Shown one piece after another: positions 16,798-26,641 of a DNA stretch of 64,000 nt (the first letter of the stretch is position 1; each line of letters opens with the position of its first letter). Position numbers and translations under genes: made by a program. Under the pieces are notes generated by a model, which saw only the letters and a list, made by a program, of their open reading frames with translations, made no database searches and had not been told where the DNA came from. Source of the DNA: Achromobacter xylosoxidans (lineage in GTDB: Bacteria; Pseudomonadota; Gammaproteobacteria; Burkholderiales; Burkholderiaceae_B); the NCBI RefSeq assembly GCF_002192695.1, contig NZ_MTLG01000125.1, forward strand, positions 310,001 through 374,000, read 5' to 3'.

Positions 16798-18033
16798 TCA
16801 AACCGTAGCCGTATCGATCCGCCGTCGCGGGCCGGACAGCCTGTCGGCGAATCGCTGCGTCAACAAGGGCGCGCCCAACGAGGTCAGGACGACCAGCATC
16901 AGGATCACGTTCAAAACCGGCAGGTCTATCAGCGGCCGGCCGGCCGAATTGACCGTCTTGTAGGCGACGGTGGCGGCCGCCAGCGTGGCGGCAACCTGGG
17001 GCAACGTCAGGCTCCATACCAGCCCGATCTCGTTGCGGCTATAGCGGAACGGCAGTCCCACTCCGATCGCCGCCAGGAGCTTGGCCAACAGCAGGGCGGC
17101 CAGCAGGCCGAACGCCAGCAGCGGCTGTTCGACGAAGGTGCGCAGCGCCTCGATGGGATGCAGCAGCATGCCGGTCGCCATGAAGAAGGCTGGAATCAGA
17201 AAGGTGTCGCTCAGCACCTTGAGCACGCCGGCGTTGCCCGGGTGAGGCGTGGCCTGGCGCGCCGCGATGCCCGCCAGGAAGGCGCCGACGATACCGTCCA
17301 GGCCGAACAGCTCGGCCCCCTGCGTGGCGCACGCCACGGCCAGGAACAGAATCATGAGGCGCGATTCGTCGCGACGCATGCGGGCCAGCAGCCAGCTCAG
17401 CACCCAGCGCCCGCCGAAGATCACCAGCGGAATGAAAACCGCCACCTGCAGCATCTGCATGTCCAGTTCCGCCACCGAGAATCCGCGCCGGTGCGTCACC
17501 AGGCATACGGCCAGCACCAGCATGGCGGCGATGTCGGTGAAAACGGTGGCGCCCGAGGTCGCCATGACGCTCAGGCGCTCGCCCAGTCCGAGGCGCGCGG
17601 CCACCGGGTAGGCCAGCAGCGTGTGGGAGGCGATCAGCGATCCGATCAATAGCGAGGCGTTGACGGTATAGCCGCAGCCGCGAGCGATCGCATAGCCCAT
17701 CGCCAGGGGCAGGCCGAAGGTCAGCAGGCCGAACCAAAGTACCTGCGCCTTGGCTGCGCGCAGCTTGGAAAAATCGATGTCGTAGCCGATGAAGAACAGC
17801 AGCAGCGCCACGCCCAGTTCGGAAATCAGCTGGGTCAGGGGCGTGTCGGGCTGCAGCAGTCCGATGCCGGCGGGTCCCAGGATCAGCCCGGCGATCAGGA
17901 AGCCGATGACCCCGGGTATGCGGGCGCGTTCGCAGAGCAAAGGCACCAGCAGGAACAGCAGCAACCACAGCAGGAAGCGCGTGAAAGGCGCCAGATGGGT
18001 GAAGAATTCGACCGCCGTTTGCGTCCAGGACAT
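16798..18033 (-). CDS. CPA2-type cation:proton antiporter
   Basis: 411 residues, about 12 membrane segments, Kef/NhaS3-like Na+/H+ exchanger domain. GVIGFLIAGLILGPAGIGLL and ELGVALLLFFIGYDIDF near the N-terminus, SHTLLAYPVAARLGL and SGATVFTDIAAMLVLA in the middle fit monovalent cation:proton antiporter-2 proteins. There is no C-terminal RCK/TrkA-N domain, so it is the short form. Predicted to exchange K+ or Na+ for H+ across the inner membrane. Confidence 0.85.
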   Translation of the reverse strand: MSWTQTAVEFFTHLAPFTRFLLWLLLFLLVPLLCERARIPGVIGFLIAGLILGPAGIGLLQPDTPLTQLISELGVALLLFFIGYDIDFSKLRAAKAQVLWFGLLTFGLPLAMGYAIARGCGYTVNASLLIGSLIASHTLLAYPVAARLGLGERLSVMATSGATVFTDIAAMLVLAVCLVTHRRGFSVAELDMQMLQVAVFIPLVIFGGRWVLSWLLARMRRDESRLMILFLAVACATQGAELFGLDGIVGAFLAGIAARQATPHPGNAGVLKVLSDTFLIPAFFMATGMLLHPIEALRTFVEQPLLAFGLLAALLLAKLLAAIGVGLPFRYSRNEIGLVWSLTLPQVAATLAAATVAYKTVNSAGRPLIDLPVLNVILMLVVLTSLGAPLLTQRFADRLSGPRRRIDTATV

Positions 18034-18303
18034 GACCGGCTCCGGCTAGGACTCTGGGGAACAACCGCGACAGCACCTGAATCTTGCTGCGCGAGTTTGT
18101 GCCGGAAGCGGAAAATGGTCAAGAAGCGCCGTTCGGGTTTGGCGCCGCCGCAACGGGCGGGCCGATGGTTCCGGAAAACCTGAGCGTCAGTTCGATCCAG
18201 GCGAATTGTTCGGCGTTGCCGGAAGTTCTAGACTGGATTCGTACATGCATTGTGTACCGCTGGCTGTCGCATAGCGGTTTTGCAGCGACGGCGGGAGGTC
18301 CTG
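18034..18303. other. Divergent intergenic region (antiporter/terC)
   Basis: 270 nt between two divergent genes. I looked for a yybP-ykoY manganese riboswitch, common before TerC/Alx genes, and could not recognise one. No clear operator or sigma-70 promoter was found. Confidence 0.35.
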
Positions 18304-19287
18304 ATGAATCAGGTCGAGACCTTTGCCACCATGCCGATGTGGGCGGGGTTCGTAGGCTTCGTGCTGGTCGTGCTGGCGCTGGATCTCTATGTGCTGGGCG
18401 GCCGGCATGCGCACCGCGTGCGGCCCCGGGAAGCGTTGTTCTGGGTGGGCGTATGGATGGCGCTGGCCGCCTTGTTCGGCGCCCTGATGTGGTGGTATCT
18501 GGACGCCACCCTGGGGCGCGATATTGCGCACCGGAAAACGCTGGAGTTCTACACCGGCTACCTGATCGAACTGTCCCTGTCCGTGGACAACATGTTCGTG
18601 TTCTCGCTGATCTTCGGTTATTTCGTGGTGCCGCTGGAATTGCAGCGCCGGGTACTGCTGTACGGCGTGCTGGGCGCCATCGTGATGCGGGTCGGCATGA
18701 TCCTGGCGGGCGTCTGGCTGCTGTCGAAATTCGACTGGCTGTTCTACGTGTTCGGCGTGCTGCTGGTGGCGACGGGGGCGAAGATGCTGGCGCGGGCCGA
18801 CCACCAGCCTGACATTGCCCGCAATCCGCTGGTGCGCCTGCTGCGCTCGTCCTTGCGCATCACCAAGGACTATCACGGCGAGTCGTTCTTCGTGCGCATA
18901 GGCGGCCTGCGGCATGCCACGCCCATGTTCGTCGTGCTGCTGATGATAGAGGCGAGCGACGTGGTGTTCGCGGTCGACAGCATCCCCGCCATCTTCGCCG
19001 TCACCACCGACCCCTTCCTGGTCTTTACTTCCAACATCTTCGCCATCATGGGCCTGCGGGCGCTGTACTTCCTGCTGGCCGACATGCGGGAGCGCTTCCG
19101 CTACCTCAAGCACGGACTTGCCGCGGTGCTCATCATCATCGGCGGCAAGATGCTGGCCGCGCCATGGTTCCATGTGCCGGTGCAGTGGTCGCTAGGGGCG
19201 GTAGGCCTGATCTTGCTGGCATCCGTGGGCGCCAGCCTGATTCTGCCCAAACGGGCCGCGGCCAGGGCCGCGCGCCACAAGGGTTGA
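18304..19287 (+). CDS. TerC/Alx-family membrane protein
   Basis: 327 residues from the ATG at 18304, which has GGGAGG 5-6 nt upstream (the open frame extends 54 nt further without such a site). About eight membrane segments. Family landmarks are YLIELSLSVDNMFVFSLIFGYF near 85-106 and MIEASDVVFAVDSIPAIFAVTTDPF near 200-225, whose Asp residues are thought to bind metal. TerC/Alx proteins are linked to manganese efflux and tellurite resistance. Followed by a universal stress gene after 23 nt, on the same strand. Confidence 0.9.
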   Translation: MNQVETFATMPMWAGFVGFVLVVLALDLYVLGGRHAHRVRPREALFWVGVWMALAALFGALMWWYLDATLGRDIAHRKTLEFYTGYLIELSLSVDNMFVFSLIFGYFVVPLELQRRVLLYGVLGAIVMRVGMILAGVWLLSKFDWLFYVFGVLLVATGAKMLARADHQPDIARNPLVRLLRSSLRITKDYHGESFFVRIGGLRHATPMFVVLLMIEASDVVFAVDSIPAIFAVTTDPFLVFTSNIFAIMGLRALYFLLADMRERFRYLKHGLAAVLIIIGGKMLAAPWFHVPVQWSLGAVGLILLASVGASLILPKRAAARAARHKG

Positions 19288-19310
19288 GTCCCACGAACCG
19301 GAGATCTGTC

Positions 19311-19730
19311 ATGAACACGATCATTCTTGCCACCGATGGGTCCAGCCACAGCGATGCCGCGGCGCGCTATCTGGTCGACGGCCCTTTGCTGAACCGGGAT
19401 TTCACGGTGCATGTACTGCATTGTGAACCCGACGTGACCGGCGACGTCAAGGCCTTCATCGGCCAGGCCGACATCGACGCTTGGCATCACGAAGAGAGCG
19501 ACAAGGCAATGAAGTCCGTGGTCGAAATCCTGCGCGCGGGCAACGTCGGCTTCGAATGCCACGAGCTTACGGGCCATACGCCGGACAAGATCGTGGCGCA
19601 TGCGGTCAAGGTGGGCGCCGCGGCCATCGTGATGGGTTCGCACCATCGGGCGCCGTTCCTGGATGCATTGCTGGGGTCGGTGTGTTCGCGGGTCATCGCG
19701 CACGCGCCCTGCCCCGTGCTGCTGATCTGA
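19311..19730 (+). CDS. UspA-family universal stress protein
   Basis: 139 residues. Starts MNTIILATDGS with the nucleotide-binding Asp, and the ATP-type loop near the C-terminus reads GAAAIVMGSHHRAPFLDALLGSVCSRVIAHAPCPVLLI, matching G-x2-G-x9-G(S/T). ATG preceded by GGAG at 7-nt spacing. Cytoplasmic; likely co-transcribed with terC. Confidence 0.9.
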   Translation: MNTIILATDGSSHSDAAARYLVDGPLLNRDFTVHVLHCEPDVTGDVKAFIGQADIDAWHHEESDKAMKSVVEILRAGNVGFECHELTGHTPDKIVAHAVKVGAAAIVMGSHHRAPFLDALLGSVCSRVIAHAPCPVLLI

Positions 19731-19800
19731 AGGATCGGGGGGCGGCGCCGGGCCGGGCAGTGGTATCTTCAGCGTATTTCCTTGCAATACGCTGCGCTTC

Positions 19801-20580
19801 ATGCCCGACGACGTCTTCCATTCTTCCAGTACTTCGCCTGCAGGCGAGCCTGCGGCGCGCCCGCGGCCTTTCGTCCAGAATTCCGGCGCCCGGCGCACCC
19901 TGCATTTCACGCAGCAGGAGATCCAGAGCAGCATGTCCGTGCTCAATCCCGATGCGCTCGAGCTGGAGTACACGCGGATGATGATGGGCTTCGTGCTGTT
20001 CAATCCCGATCCCGCCCGCATCCTGATGGTGGGGCTGGGCGGCGGTTCGCTGCCCAAGTTCTGCCACCGCTACCTGACGGACAGCGCCATCGAGGTGGTC
20101 GAGATAGATCCCGCGGTCATCGCCTTGCGCGACGCCTTCATGGTGCCGCCCGACGGCGAGCGGTTCCGCGTGGTCCAGGCGGACGCGGCCGACCACGTGC
20201 GCGGCTTGTCGGAGCATGCCGACGTGATTTTCCTGGACGGATTCGGCGTCGGCGGGATACCCGGTCCGCTGTGTTCGGCCGAGTTCTATGCCGATTGCCT
20301 GCGCGCCCTGCGCGAGGACGGCATCCTGGTGATCAACTTCCACGTCAATCACCCGGATCACCACGAGTACATGGACCGGGTGCGCGCCTCGTTCGGTTCG
20401 TCCATGTTCGAGGTGGTGGACGACGACATGACCAACAGCATCGTGTTCGCCTGCAAGGGTGATCTGCTGGACGATCCTGCCGCGGCGCAGCTGCGGCGGC
20501 CGGCGTCCATGTCGAAGGACGCCTGGCGCCAGCTGATGCCGACGATGAAGGTCATCGGCGCGACGCTGGAGTTGAGATAG
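19801..20580 (+). CDS. Spermidine-synthase-like methyltransferase-fold protein
   Basis: 259 residues. The Rossmann core includes RILMVGLGGGSLPKFCHRYL and AIEVVEIDPAVIALRDAF, the motif-I and acidic-loop pattern of the spermidine synthase superfamily, followed by RVVQADAADHVRG and a DVIFLDGFG strand. The N-terminal beta tetramerisation part is short and the polyamine-binding residues are not obvious, so it is a homologue of unknown reaction rather than a proven SpeE. It converges on the papain-hydrolase gene. Confidence 0.75.
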   Translation: MPDDVFHSSSTSPAGEPAARPRPFVQNSGARRTLHFTQQEIQSSMSVLNPDALELEYTRMMMGFVLFNPDPARILMVGLGGGSLPKFCHRYLTDSAIEVVEIDPAVIALRDAFMVPPDGERFRVVQADAADHVRGLSEHADVIFLDGFGVGGIPGPLCSAEFYADCLRALREDGILVINFHVNHPDHHEYMDRVRASFGSSMFEVVDDDMTNSIVFACKGDLLDDPAAAQLRRPASMSKDAWRQLMPTMKVIGATLELR

Positions 20581-20615
20581 CGCCCCAGCCGGCCCGCATT
20601 GCGCCGGCCCCGCCT

Positions 20616-22637
20616 TCAACGCTTGATGAACGCAATGATCTGCTGTTGCGTGCCCTTGTCATTGTCGAAGCCGCCGTGCGTGCTGGCCGCCACGGGCGGA
20701 TTGGCGGAGCCGGGCGCTGGGCTGCCGGCGGGCGAGACGTGCACGGCGTCGCAAGGAATGCCGGCGTTGTTGAAATAGCGTTCCATGCCCAGCAGCGGCG
20801 TGGTGGTGCCGCCTTCGAAGGATTCGCTCACCAGGTAGAGCAGCGAGCGCCGGTATGGGCCGCAAGTGGGATCGTCTTCCTCGGCGCGGTCGGAAAGGTG
20901 GAATTGCTGATAGCGCTTGACCCGTGTCTTCAGGTTCGGCACGACCAGCTTTTGGAAGGTGTCCAGCCTGACCGCCGGGGCCATCAGATTGAGCGACTCG
21001 AGTTCGCCGCCGTCTGCCGCCAGCCGGTGCACGAAGTAGCTGGCGACGATGGCGCCGGCGGAATGGCCGACGATGTGCAGGCGCACGCGGCCCTGGCTGA
21101 CATGCGTCTTGAAGTGCTTGTACAGCATGATCATCGCCGCCTCTTCCTGCGCCATGCCCTTGGGGACCGGTTCGCTCATGGCCTGGGCGTTCTGCTTCAT
21201 TTCGCCCCAGATCACCGTGCCCGGCCGGGCCAGCCAGCGTTCCAGGCGCTGGTTCCACCAGCGCTCCAGCCGTTCGCCCAGGCCGCCCGTGGTGCGCGGC
21301 ACGCTGTGGGCGGCATCCTGGATGATGTTCTTCACGGTGGTGATGAAGTCCGTCTCCCACATCAGGAACACCGGAAAGATCTGTTTCTCGTAAAGCAGCG
21401 GTATCCACTCGGCGGCGGCTTGCGCCGCATCCTCTTCGCCCACCAGGCCGCCGTGCGCATAGACGCATACGTCCATGGGCTTGTCCTTCAAGCCCCACTT
21501 CTCGCGTGCGGCGTTCATGTGCACGTCGACGATGGCGCGCAGATCATCGGGCGTGGTGCGGAACGTGCCGCTGTTGCTGAGCTTGCCGTTGTTGCCCACG
21601 TTGACGATGAAGGGCGAGATCTCGCGGTTGCGCAGCACGGTTCCCGCGGCCAGCGTGACCCTCTTGCCGTCGGTGCGCAGCGTGATGCTGTTCGAGATCC
21701 TGGTGTGTTCGTGCGTGACCACGCCCAGCTGGACTACCCAGCAGTCCATGGCGTTGCGCAGCCAGTCGTCGTAGGTCAGCACCGCCATGCCGCGGGTACC
21801 CCACTCCTCGCCCCAGGAGTTCTGGATCAGGAAGCCGTCCTGCGTATAGCCGACGATGACGAAGGCGTGGCCGTCGGTGGCGGCGTCCTGTTTGTCGGGC
21901 GGAATGATCCAGAACGGCTGGACTCCCGGCGTGGACGGGGCTTTCGGCGGGGTGACGCCATGGCCGTCGTCCCAGCCGGCATGGCAGCCCGCGCTGGCGT
22001 AAAGAATGCCGGCCTCGTTGAGCGCCGCGTGCATTTCGACGATGTTGCGCGTGTCGATGCGGTAGTAGGCGCCCAATGGGCGTTTGACGGCATCCAGCCA
22101 CCAGTCGTCGGCGGTATTGTTGGCCGCCGCCGGCATGGCAAGGGCAGGAAACAGTTCCTGGGCGCAGGCGCCGTGCTTGAACCAGCCCTTGAGCGCGCCG
22201 CGCAGGCTCGATCCGGTGTCGTCGACGGAACCCGGAAACTCGTCATAGCGCCTGGCCATGGAATACAGCATGAACGGCGAGATGGCCGGGCGTGGTTCGC
22301 GCTCCGATTTGCGCAGCAGGAATTCGACCACGGTGGACAAGGCGAAGCCGGTGCAGGCCGAGGTGTCTTCCTGGTGTTTCACCGTCAACCCCATGGCGGG
22401 GATCATCTCGGTCTTGGGCGTGACCGAGATGTTGGGATGAAACGGGAGATCGCGGGCATCGAAGGCGTCGGGTTTGGCCGTGCGGCGAAACGGCAGCGCG
22501 GGCGGCAGCGCACGGCTCTTGCGCTTCGGGGCGGACCGGGACGGTTTGGCCGCCGCCGCGGGGGCGGCGGCGGGCTGCCGCTTTGCGGCCGTCTTGCGTG
22601 CCGGGGCGGCACGCCCCGCTTGCTTCTTTGTAGCCAT
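20616..22637 (-). CDS. Papain-like (C1) peptidase fused to an alpha/beta-hydrolase-like domain
   Basis: 673 residues in three parts. Residues 1-57: Lys/Ala/Pro/Arg-rich tail resembling histone H1 or AlgP tails. Residues about 58-310: papain-like C1 peptidase, with oxyanion Gln89 and catalytic Cys95 in HQEDTSACTGFAL (spacing 6 as in papain), His257 in DGHAFVIVGY and Asn273 in IQNSWGEEWGTRGM. Residues about 385-673: hydrolase-like, with VYAHGG at 392-397 and a nucleophile elbow VGHSAGA at 523-529 (Ser526), then LNLMAPAVRLD. No signal peptide, so a cytoplasmic or specially secreted protein. It stands alone between convergent neighbours. Biological role unknown; both active sites look intact. Confidence 0.82.
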   Translation of the reverse strand: MATKKQAGRAAPARKTAAKRQPAAAPAAAAKPSRSAPKRKSRALPPALPFRRTAKPDAFDARDLPFHPNISVTPKTEMIPAMGLTVKHQEDTSACTGFALSTVVEFLLRKSEREPRPAISPFMLYSMARRYDEFPGSVDDTGSSLRGALKGWFKHGACAQELFPALAMPAAANNTADDWWLDAVKRPLGAYYRIDTRNIVEMHAALNEAGILYASAGCHAGWDDGHGVTPPKAPSTPGVQPFWIIPPDKQDAATDGHAFVIVGYTQDGFLIQNSWGEEWGTRGMAVLTYDDWLRNAMDCWVVQLGVVTHEHTRISNSITLRTDGKRVTLAAGTVLRNREISPFIVNVGNNGKLSNSGTFRTTPDDLRAIVDVHMNAAREKWGLKDKPMDVCVYAHGGLVGEEDAAQAAAEWIPLLYEKQIFPVFLMWETDFITTVKNIIQDAAHSVPRTTGGLGERLERWWNQRLERWLARPGTVIWGEMKQNAQAMSEPVPKGMAQEEAAMIMLYKHFKTHVSQGRVRLHIVGHSAGAIVASYFVHRLAADGGELESLNLMAPAVRLDTFQKLVVPNLKTRVKRYQQFHLSDRAEEDDPTCGPYRRSLLYLVSESFEGGTTTPLLGMERYFNNAGIPCDAVHVSPAGSPAPGSANPPVAASTHGGFDNDKGTQQQIIAFIKR

Positions 22638-22790
22638 GGCGTACTCCAGGGGAGACAGGCTTTCAGCGCGAGGGCGGCGTTTTCAGGCAAGACGACATGA
22701 GGATAGCGATGGTTGCGCCCGTAGCTGCGATGTATAGGCGCGCCGGAACCGGCACGCCAGTATCCGAAAGTATTACTCCATGAATTTGCA

Positions 22791-22808
22791 ATAGTGCGTT
22801 TGCACTAT
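22791..22808. other. Short inverted repeat between dkgB and the peptidase gene
   Basis: ATAGTGC-GTTT-GCACTAT, perfect 7-nt arms, just downstream of the dkgB stop (minus strand) and upstream of the peptidase gene start. No adjacent T tract; could be a weak terminator or an operator. Confidence 0.35.
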
Positions 22809-22815
22809 CAAAGTC

Positions 22816-23619
22816 CTAATCCCACGCTGCGGCCAGTCCTTCTGGACTGACTTCGCGCCCGTTGCGCTCCAGCGCCGCGATCTGCGCCATGTCCTCGTCC
22901 GTCAGCCGCAGATCCCGGGCGAGCAGGTTGCTGGCCAGGTTTTCGCGCTTGGTCGACGAAGGAATGACCGCGTAGCCCAGCTGCAGGGCCCAGGCCAGCG
23001 CGACTTGCGCGGGCGTGGCGTCGTGGCGCTGGGCGATCTGGCCGATGACCGGATCCTTCAGCACCTTGCCGTATGCCAGCGTCATGTACGACGTGACCGG
23101 GATGCCTTGTTCCTGCAGGAAGGCGGTGAGCTTGTGGTTCTGCAGGTAGGGGCTGAGTTCGATCTGATTGGTGGCGATCTGCTCGCGGCCCACTGCGGCG
23201 ATGGCGGCGCGGGTTTCGGCGATGGGGAAGTTGGAGATGCCGATCTGGCGGGTCAGGCCCTGCGTCCTGGCTTCGGCCAGCGCGTTCATGAATTCCTCGA
23301 CGGGCACGCCGTTGCCGGGCGCAGGCCAATGGATCAGAGTCAGGTCCGCGTAGTCGCTGCGCAGCTTGGCCAGGCTGTCCTTCAGGCTGGGGATGAGTTT
23401 GTCGCGGGCGTAGTTGGGAACCCAGATCTTGGTCGTGACGAACAGCTCATCGCGCGGCACGCCGGATTCGGCCATGGCCTGGCCGACTTCGGCTTCGTTT
23501 TCGTAGATCTGCGCGGTGTCGATGGCGCGGTAGCCGAGATCCAGCGCGTTGCGCACGGAATCGATGACGGTCTGGCCCTGCAGACGGAAGGTGCCGGCGC
23601 CAAAGGCGGGAATGCTCAT
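22816..23619 (-). CDS. dkgB: Aldo/keto reductase, DkgB-like
   Basis: 267 residues from the ATG at 23619 (AGGAG 6 nt upstream). AKR signatures: [20 protein letters not shown] with the catalytic Asp and Tyr, a Lys in [18 protein letters not shown] with the active-site His, and the C-terminal [18 protein letters not shown]-binding segment. The 2,5-diketo-D-gluconate reductase B group also reduces methylglyoxal and other aldehydes. Divergent from a LysR gene, as dkgB-yafC in E. coli. Confidence 0.9.
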   Translation of the reverse strand: MSIPAFGAGTFRLQGQTVIDSVRNALDLGYRAIDTAQIYENEAEVGQAMAESGVPRDELFVTTKIWVPNYARDKLIPSLKDSLAKLRSDYADLTLIHWPAPGNGVPVEEFMNALAEARTQGLTRQIGISNFPIAETRAAIAAVGREQIATNQIELSPYLQNHKLTAFLQEQGIPVTSYMTLAYGKVLKDPVIGQIAQRHDATPAQVALAWALQLGYAVIPSSTKRENLASNLLARDLRLTDEDMAQIAALERNGREVSPEGLAAAWD

Positions 23620-23741
23620 GGGTAACTCCTGGGGAGGTTCGCGGATCCGGGCGCGGGGCCCGGGAATGCCTGCAGTGTGCCCGTCGGATACTTGCGGAAA
23701 AAGTCCGGTATGCACGAAAGACTTTTGATATAAATGCAAGA

Positions 23742-24641
23742 ATGAAGACGACGCTCGACGAAATGCAGGTCTTTATCGCCATCGTGGACAGCGGTTCCAT
23801 CACTGCTGCCGCGGACGTGCTGGGACAGACCGTTTCCGCCGCCAGCCGGACCATGAGCCGGCTGGAAGAGAAGCTGCAGACCACGCTGATGCGCCGGACC
23901 ACGCGGCGGCTGGAATTGACCGAAGAAGGCCGGACCTATCTGGAGCAGGCGCGCAAGATCGTGGCCGCGGTGGAAGAAAGCGAGGAACTGATGAGCCTGC
24001 GCCGCAACCAGCCGGCCGGGCGCTTGCGGGTGGATGCGGCAACGCCCTTCATGCTGCACGTGATCGCGCCGCTGGCGCCAGGCTATCGCAAGCGCTATCC
24101 GCAGGTAGAGCTGGAGCTGAACAGCAACGAGGGCAACATCGATCTGCTGGAGCGCCGCACCGACCTGGCCATCCGCATCGGGCACCTGAAGGATTCCTCG
24201 TTGCACGCGGTACGGCTGGGCCATAGCCGCATCCGCGTGCTGGCCAGCCCCGGCTATCTGGCTGCTCACGGCACGCCGCGGCGGGTGGCCGATCTGGCCT
24301 CGCACACCTTGCTGGGCTTTAGCCAACTGGAGGCGCTGAACGAATGGCCCTTGCTGGAGGCCGATGGCCAGGCCCTGCACATCAAGCCGCAGGTGCGCGC
24401 GTACAGCGGCGAAACGCTGCGGCAGCTGGCCCTGAACGATGGCGGCGTCGTTTGCCTGTCCGACTTCATGACGCGCGGCGACCGCGACAGCGGCGCCCTG
24501 CAGCAACTGCTGGTGAAACAGACGCAGGACGTGCGGCAGCCGATCAATGCGGTGTATTACCGCAATACCGCGATCTCCTCGCGCATCAAGTCCTTCATCG
24601 ACTACATGGCGCAGGCGCTGGGCCCGCGCGGCTTCGAATAG
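23742..24641 (+). CDS. LysR-family regulator (YafC-like)
   Basis: 299 residues. N-terminal winged helix: [38 protein letters not shown]. The effector domain begins after about residue 90 ([19 protein letters not shown]) and contains [16 protein letters not shown] typical of the CrgA/YafC group. Divergent from dkgB with a 122-nt spacer; probably senses an aldehyde or quinone and controls dkgB. No other target is evident. Confidence 0.88.
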   Translation: MKTTLDEMQVFIAIVDSGSITAAADVLGQTVSAASRTMSRLEEKLQTTLMRRTTRRLELTEEGRTYLEQARKIVAAVEESEELMSLRRNQPAGRLRVDAATPFMLHVIAPLAPGYRKRYPQVELELNSNEGNIDLLERRTDLAIRIGHLKDSSLHAVRLGHSRIRVLASPGYLAAHGTPRRVADLASHTLLGFSQLEALNEWPLLEADGQALHIKPQVRAYSGETLRQLALNDGGVVCLSDFMTRGDRDSGALQQLLVKQTQDVRQPINAVYYRNTAISSRIKSFIDYMAQALGPRGFE

Positions 24642-24645
24642 CGGT

Positions 24646-25590
24646 TCAGGCGCGTTCGCCGCTGACCGCTTCGTACACCAGCGTTGCCAGCGTCAGGTCT
24701 TCCAGTGCGCTGCCCACGGCCTTGAACACGGTGATTTCCTGGTCGTCGCGGCGGCCCGGCAATTCGCCGGCGGCCAACTGGTGCAGGTCGCCGCGGATGT
24801 CCTCGCGCTTGAGGGCGCCGGCTTCGAAGGCGGCCAGCAGGTCGCCGGACTTGGTGGGCGCCTCGCTGGTGTCCACGTAGACCGAGGTGCCGTCGAAGCA
24901 GGCCGCGTCCGTCTCGCGCATTTCGGGCTTGAAGCTGCCGATCAGGTCCAGGTGCACGCCGGGACGCAGCCAGGCGCCTTGGATCAGCGGCACGGTGGAC
25001 AGGGTGGCGCAGCTGATGATGTCGGCCTGGCGCGCGGCGCTTCCCAGGTCGGCGGCGGATTCGGCGTCAAAGCCCTGCGCGCGCAGCTCGCCGGCCAGCT
25101 TCTCGGCGCCGGCCGGACGCACGTTCCACACCAGCACGCGCTGGATCGGGCGCACGGTGCGCATGGCTTGCGCCACCAGGCCCGCAATGCGGCCGGAGCC
25201 CACGATGAGCAGCGTGCTGGCGTCGGCGCGCGCCAGGTAATCCGCGCCCAGCGCGGCCGCGCCCGCCGTGCGGTACACGGTGACGATGTCGCCATCCACC
25301 TGGGCTATCGGGACGCCTGTAGTGGCGCTGTACAGGTTGTAGGTGGCGTGCAGGCCGGGCAGGCCCAGGTGGGTGTTCTCGGGGAAGATGTTGATGATCT
25401 TCACGCCGAAGTAGCCGCGGTCGCTCCAGGCCGGCATGATCAGCGAGGTGCCGTGCGCGTTGCCCGACTGGATGGCGTGGACATGCCGCGGCGGCACGGT
25501 GGCGCTGCCGCGGAAGGCCTCCCGCAAGGCGGGAATGGCGGCGTCGAAGGACAGGGCGTTGCGGGTTTGTTCGGTGTCGATGAGGCGCAT
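24646..25590 (-). CDS. Ornithine cyclodeaminase/mu-crystallin family protein (paralogue 1)
   Basis: 314 residues. Rossmann motif LLIVGSGRIAGLVAQAM (about 126-142), upstream KIINIFPENTHLGLPGLHATYNLYSATTG with the substrate-binding Lys, and HLDLIGSFKPEMRE near 215. Such proteins are ornithine cyclodeaminases, pyrroline-2-carboxylate reductases or related imine reductases. The 91-nt gap after the D-carbamoylase-like gene on the same strand suggests one operon. Exact substrate unknown. Confidence 0.85.
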   Translation of the reverse strand: MRLIDTEQTRNALSFDAAIPALREAFRGSATVPPRHVHAIQSGNAHGTSLIMPAWSDRGYFGVKIINIFPENTHLGLPGLHATYNLYSATTGVPIAQVDGDIVTVYRTAGAAALGADYLARADASTLLIVGSGRIAGLVAQAMRTVRPIQRVLVWNVRPAGAEKLAGELRAQGFDAESAADLGSAARQADIISCATLSTVPLIQGAWLRPGVHLDLIGSFKPEMRETDAACFDGTSVYVDTSEAPTKSGDLLAAFEAGALKREDIRGDLHQLAAGELPGRRDDQEITVFKAVGSALEDLTLATLVYEAVSGERA

Positions 25591-25681
25591 GGGTTGTTGC
25601 CTGCTGCGGGTCGGTCTGTGGGCCAGCAGGCAGTCTAGCAGCGCGGACGGCGCCTGCCCGCGCCGCGGGCAGGCGCGGCCT

Positions 25682-26641
25682 TCAGTCGATGGCCGCCGTG
25701 GGCAGCGGATCGCCCGCGCCGGTGCGTTCGACGATCAGCTTGTAATGCTGCGGGTTGCGATGCTTGGCGAAGTTGAACACGTGGTCGCGGAAGGCCTGGC
25801 CCATGGCCAGGTCGATGCGGGCGGTGATCACCTCGTCTTCTTCGCCGCTGGAACGCGCCACGATCTCGCCGGAAGGCGCGACGATCATGGAGCTGCCTAT
25901 CATGTGGTGGCCGTCTTCATGGCCGCATTTGGCGGCCGCGCCGACCCAGACCGCGTTCTGGTAGGCGCTGGCCTGCAGCACAATCTCGTGCGTGGTGGTG
26001 CGCAGGTGCGCGGGCTCGTCCCAGTGGATGTTCAAGGACGGCGTGTTGTAGCCCAGCACGATCAGCTCGGCGCTTTGCAGCGACATGACGCGATACGTTT
26101 CGGGCCAGCGGCGGTCGTTGCACAGGCACATGCCGATCTTCACGTCGTTGGTTTCCCAGACGCCAAAGCCCAGGTCGCCGACTTCGAAGAATTTCTTCTC
26201 CAGGTGCTGGAGTGGCGCGCCGATCTTGTGGTCGGAGTGGCCCGGCAGGTGGATCTTGCGGTACTTGCCGATGATCTTGGCGCTGCGGTCCACCAGGATG
26301 GCGGTGTTGAACTGGCGGCCTTCGGGCGTCAGTTCTGCGTAGCCCAGGTAGAAGCCTATGCCCAGTTCGCGCGCGGTGTCGAACAGCGGTTGCACGTCGG
26401 CGTTGGGCATGCTTTTTTCGAAGTAGCGCTCCACCGCTTCGGCGTCTTCCATCCAGTAGCGCGGAAAGAACGTGGTCAGCGCGAGTTCGGGGAAGACGAC
26501 GAATTCCGCGCGGCGGGCGGCGGCCTCGCGCATCATGTCGACCAGGCGCCGGACCACGGCCGCGCGGCTATCGGCAAGGTTCACTGCGCCCATCTGGGCG
26601 ACCGCCAGGCCCATCTTGCGGGCGGGGTATGCATTACTCAC
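25682..26641 (-). CDS. N-carbamoyl-D-amino acid amidohydrolase-like nitrilase superfamily enzyme
   Basis: 319 residues from a GTG at 26641, with GGAG at 9-nt spacing. Closely follows the Agrobacterium D-carbamoylase pattern: FVVFPELALTTFFPR with Glu52, GKYRKIHLPGH with Lys129, and CLCNDRRWPE with the nucleophile Cys174, plus LGYNTPS and HVFNFAKHRNPQHY near the end. The reaction would be hydrolysis of an N-carbamoyl (or similar) amino acid to the amino acid, CO2 and NH3. Catalytic triad intact. No hydantoinase or racemase gene is adjacent. Confidence 0.87.
   Translation of the reverse strand: MSNAYPARKMGLAVAQMGAVNLADSRAAVVRRLVDMMREAAARRAEFVVFPELALTTFFPRYWMEDAEAVERYFEKSMPNADVQPLFDTARELGIGFYLGYAELTPEGRQFNTAILVDRSAKIIGKYRKIHLPGHSDHKIGAPLQHLEKKFFEVGDLGFGVWETNDVKIGMCLCNDRRWPETYRVMSLQSAELIVLGYNTPSLNIHWDEPAHLRTTTHEIVLQASAYQNAVWVGAAAKCGHEDGHHMIGSSMIVAPSGEIVARSSGEEDEVITARIDLAMGQAFRDHVFNFAKHRNPQHYKLIVERTGAGDPLPTAAID

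Noticed and set aside
18180-18303. Manganese (yybP-ykoY) riboswitch before the TerC gene
   Set aside because: Expected from family context, but the conserved loop sequences and pairing could not be found.
20646-22700. Plus-strand frame (684 codons) opposite the papain-hydrolase fusion
   Set aside because: The minus-strand protein has complete catalytic motifs; the plus frame has none and has shadow composition.
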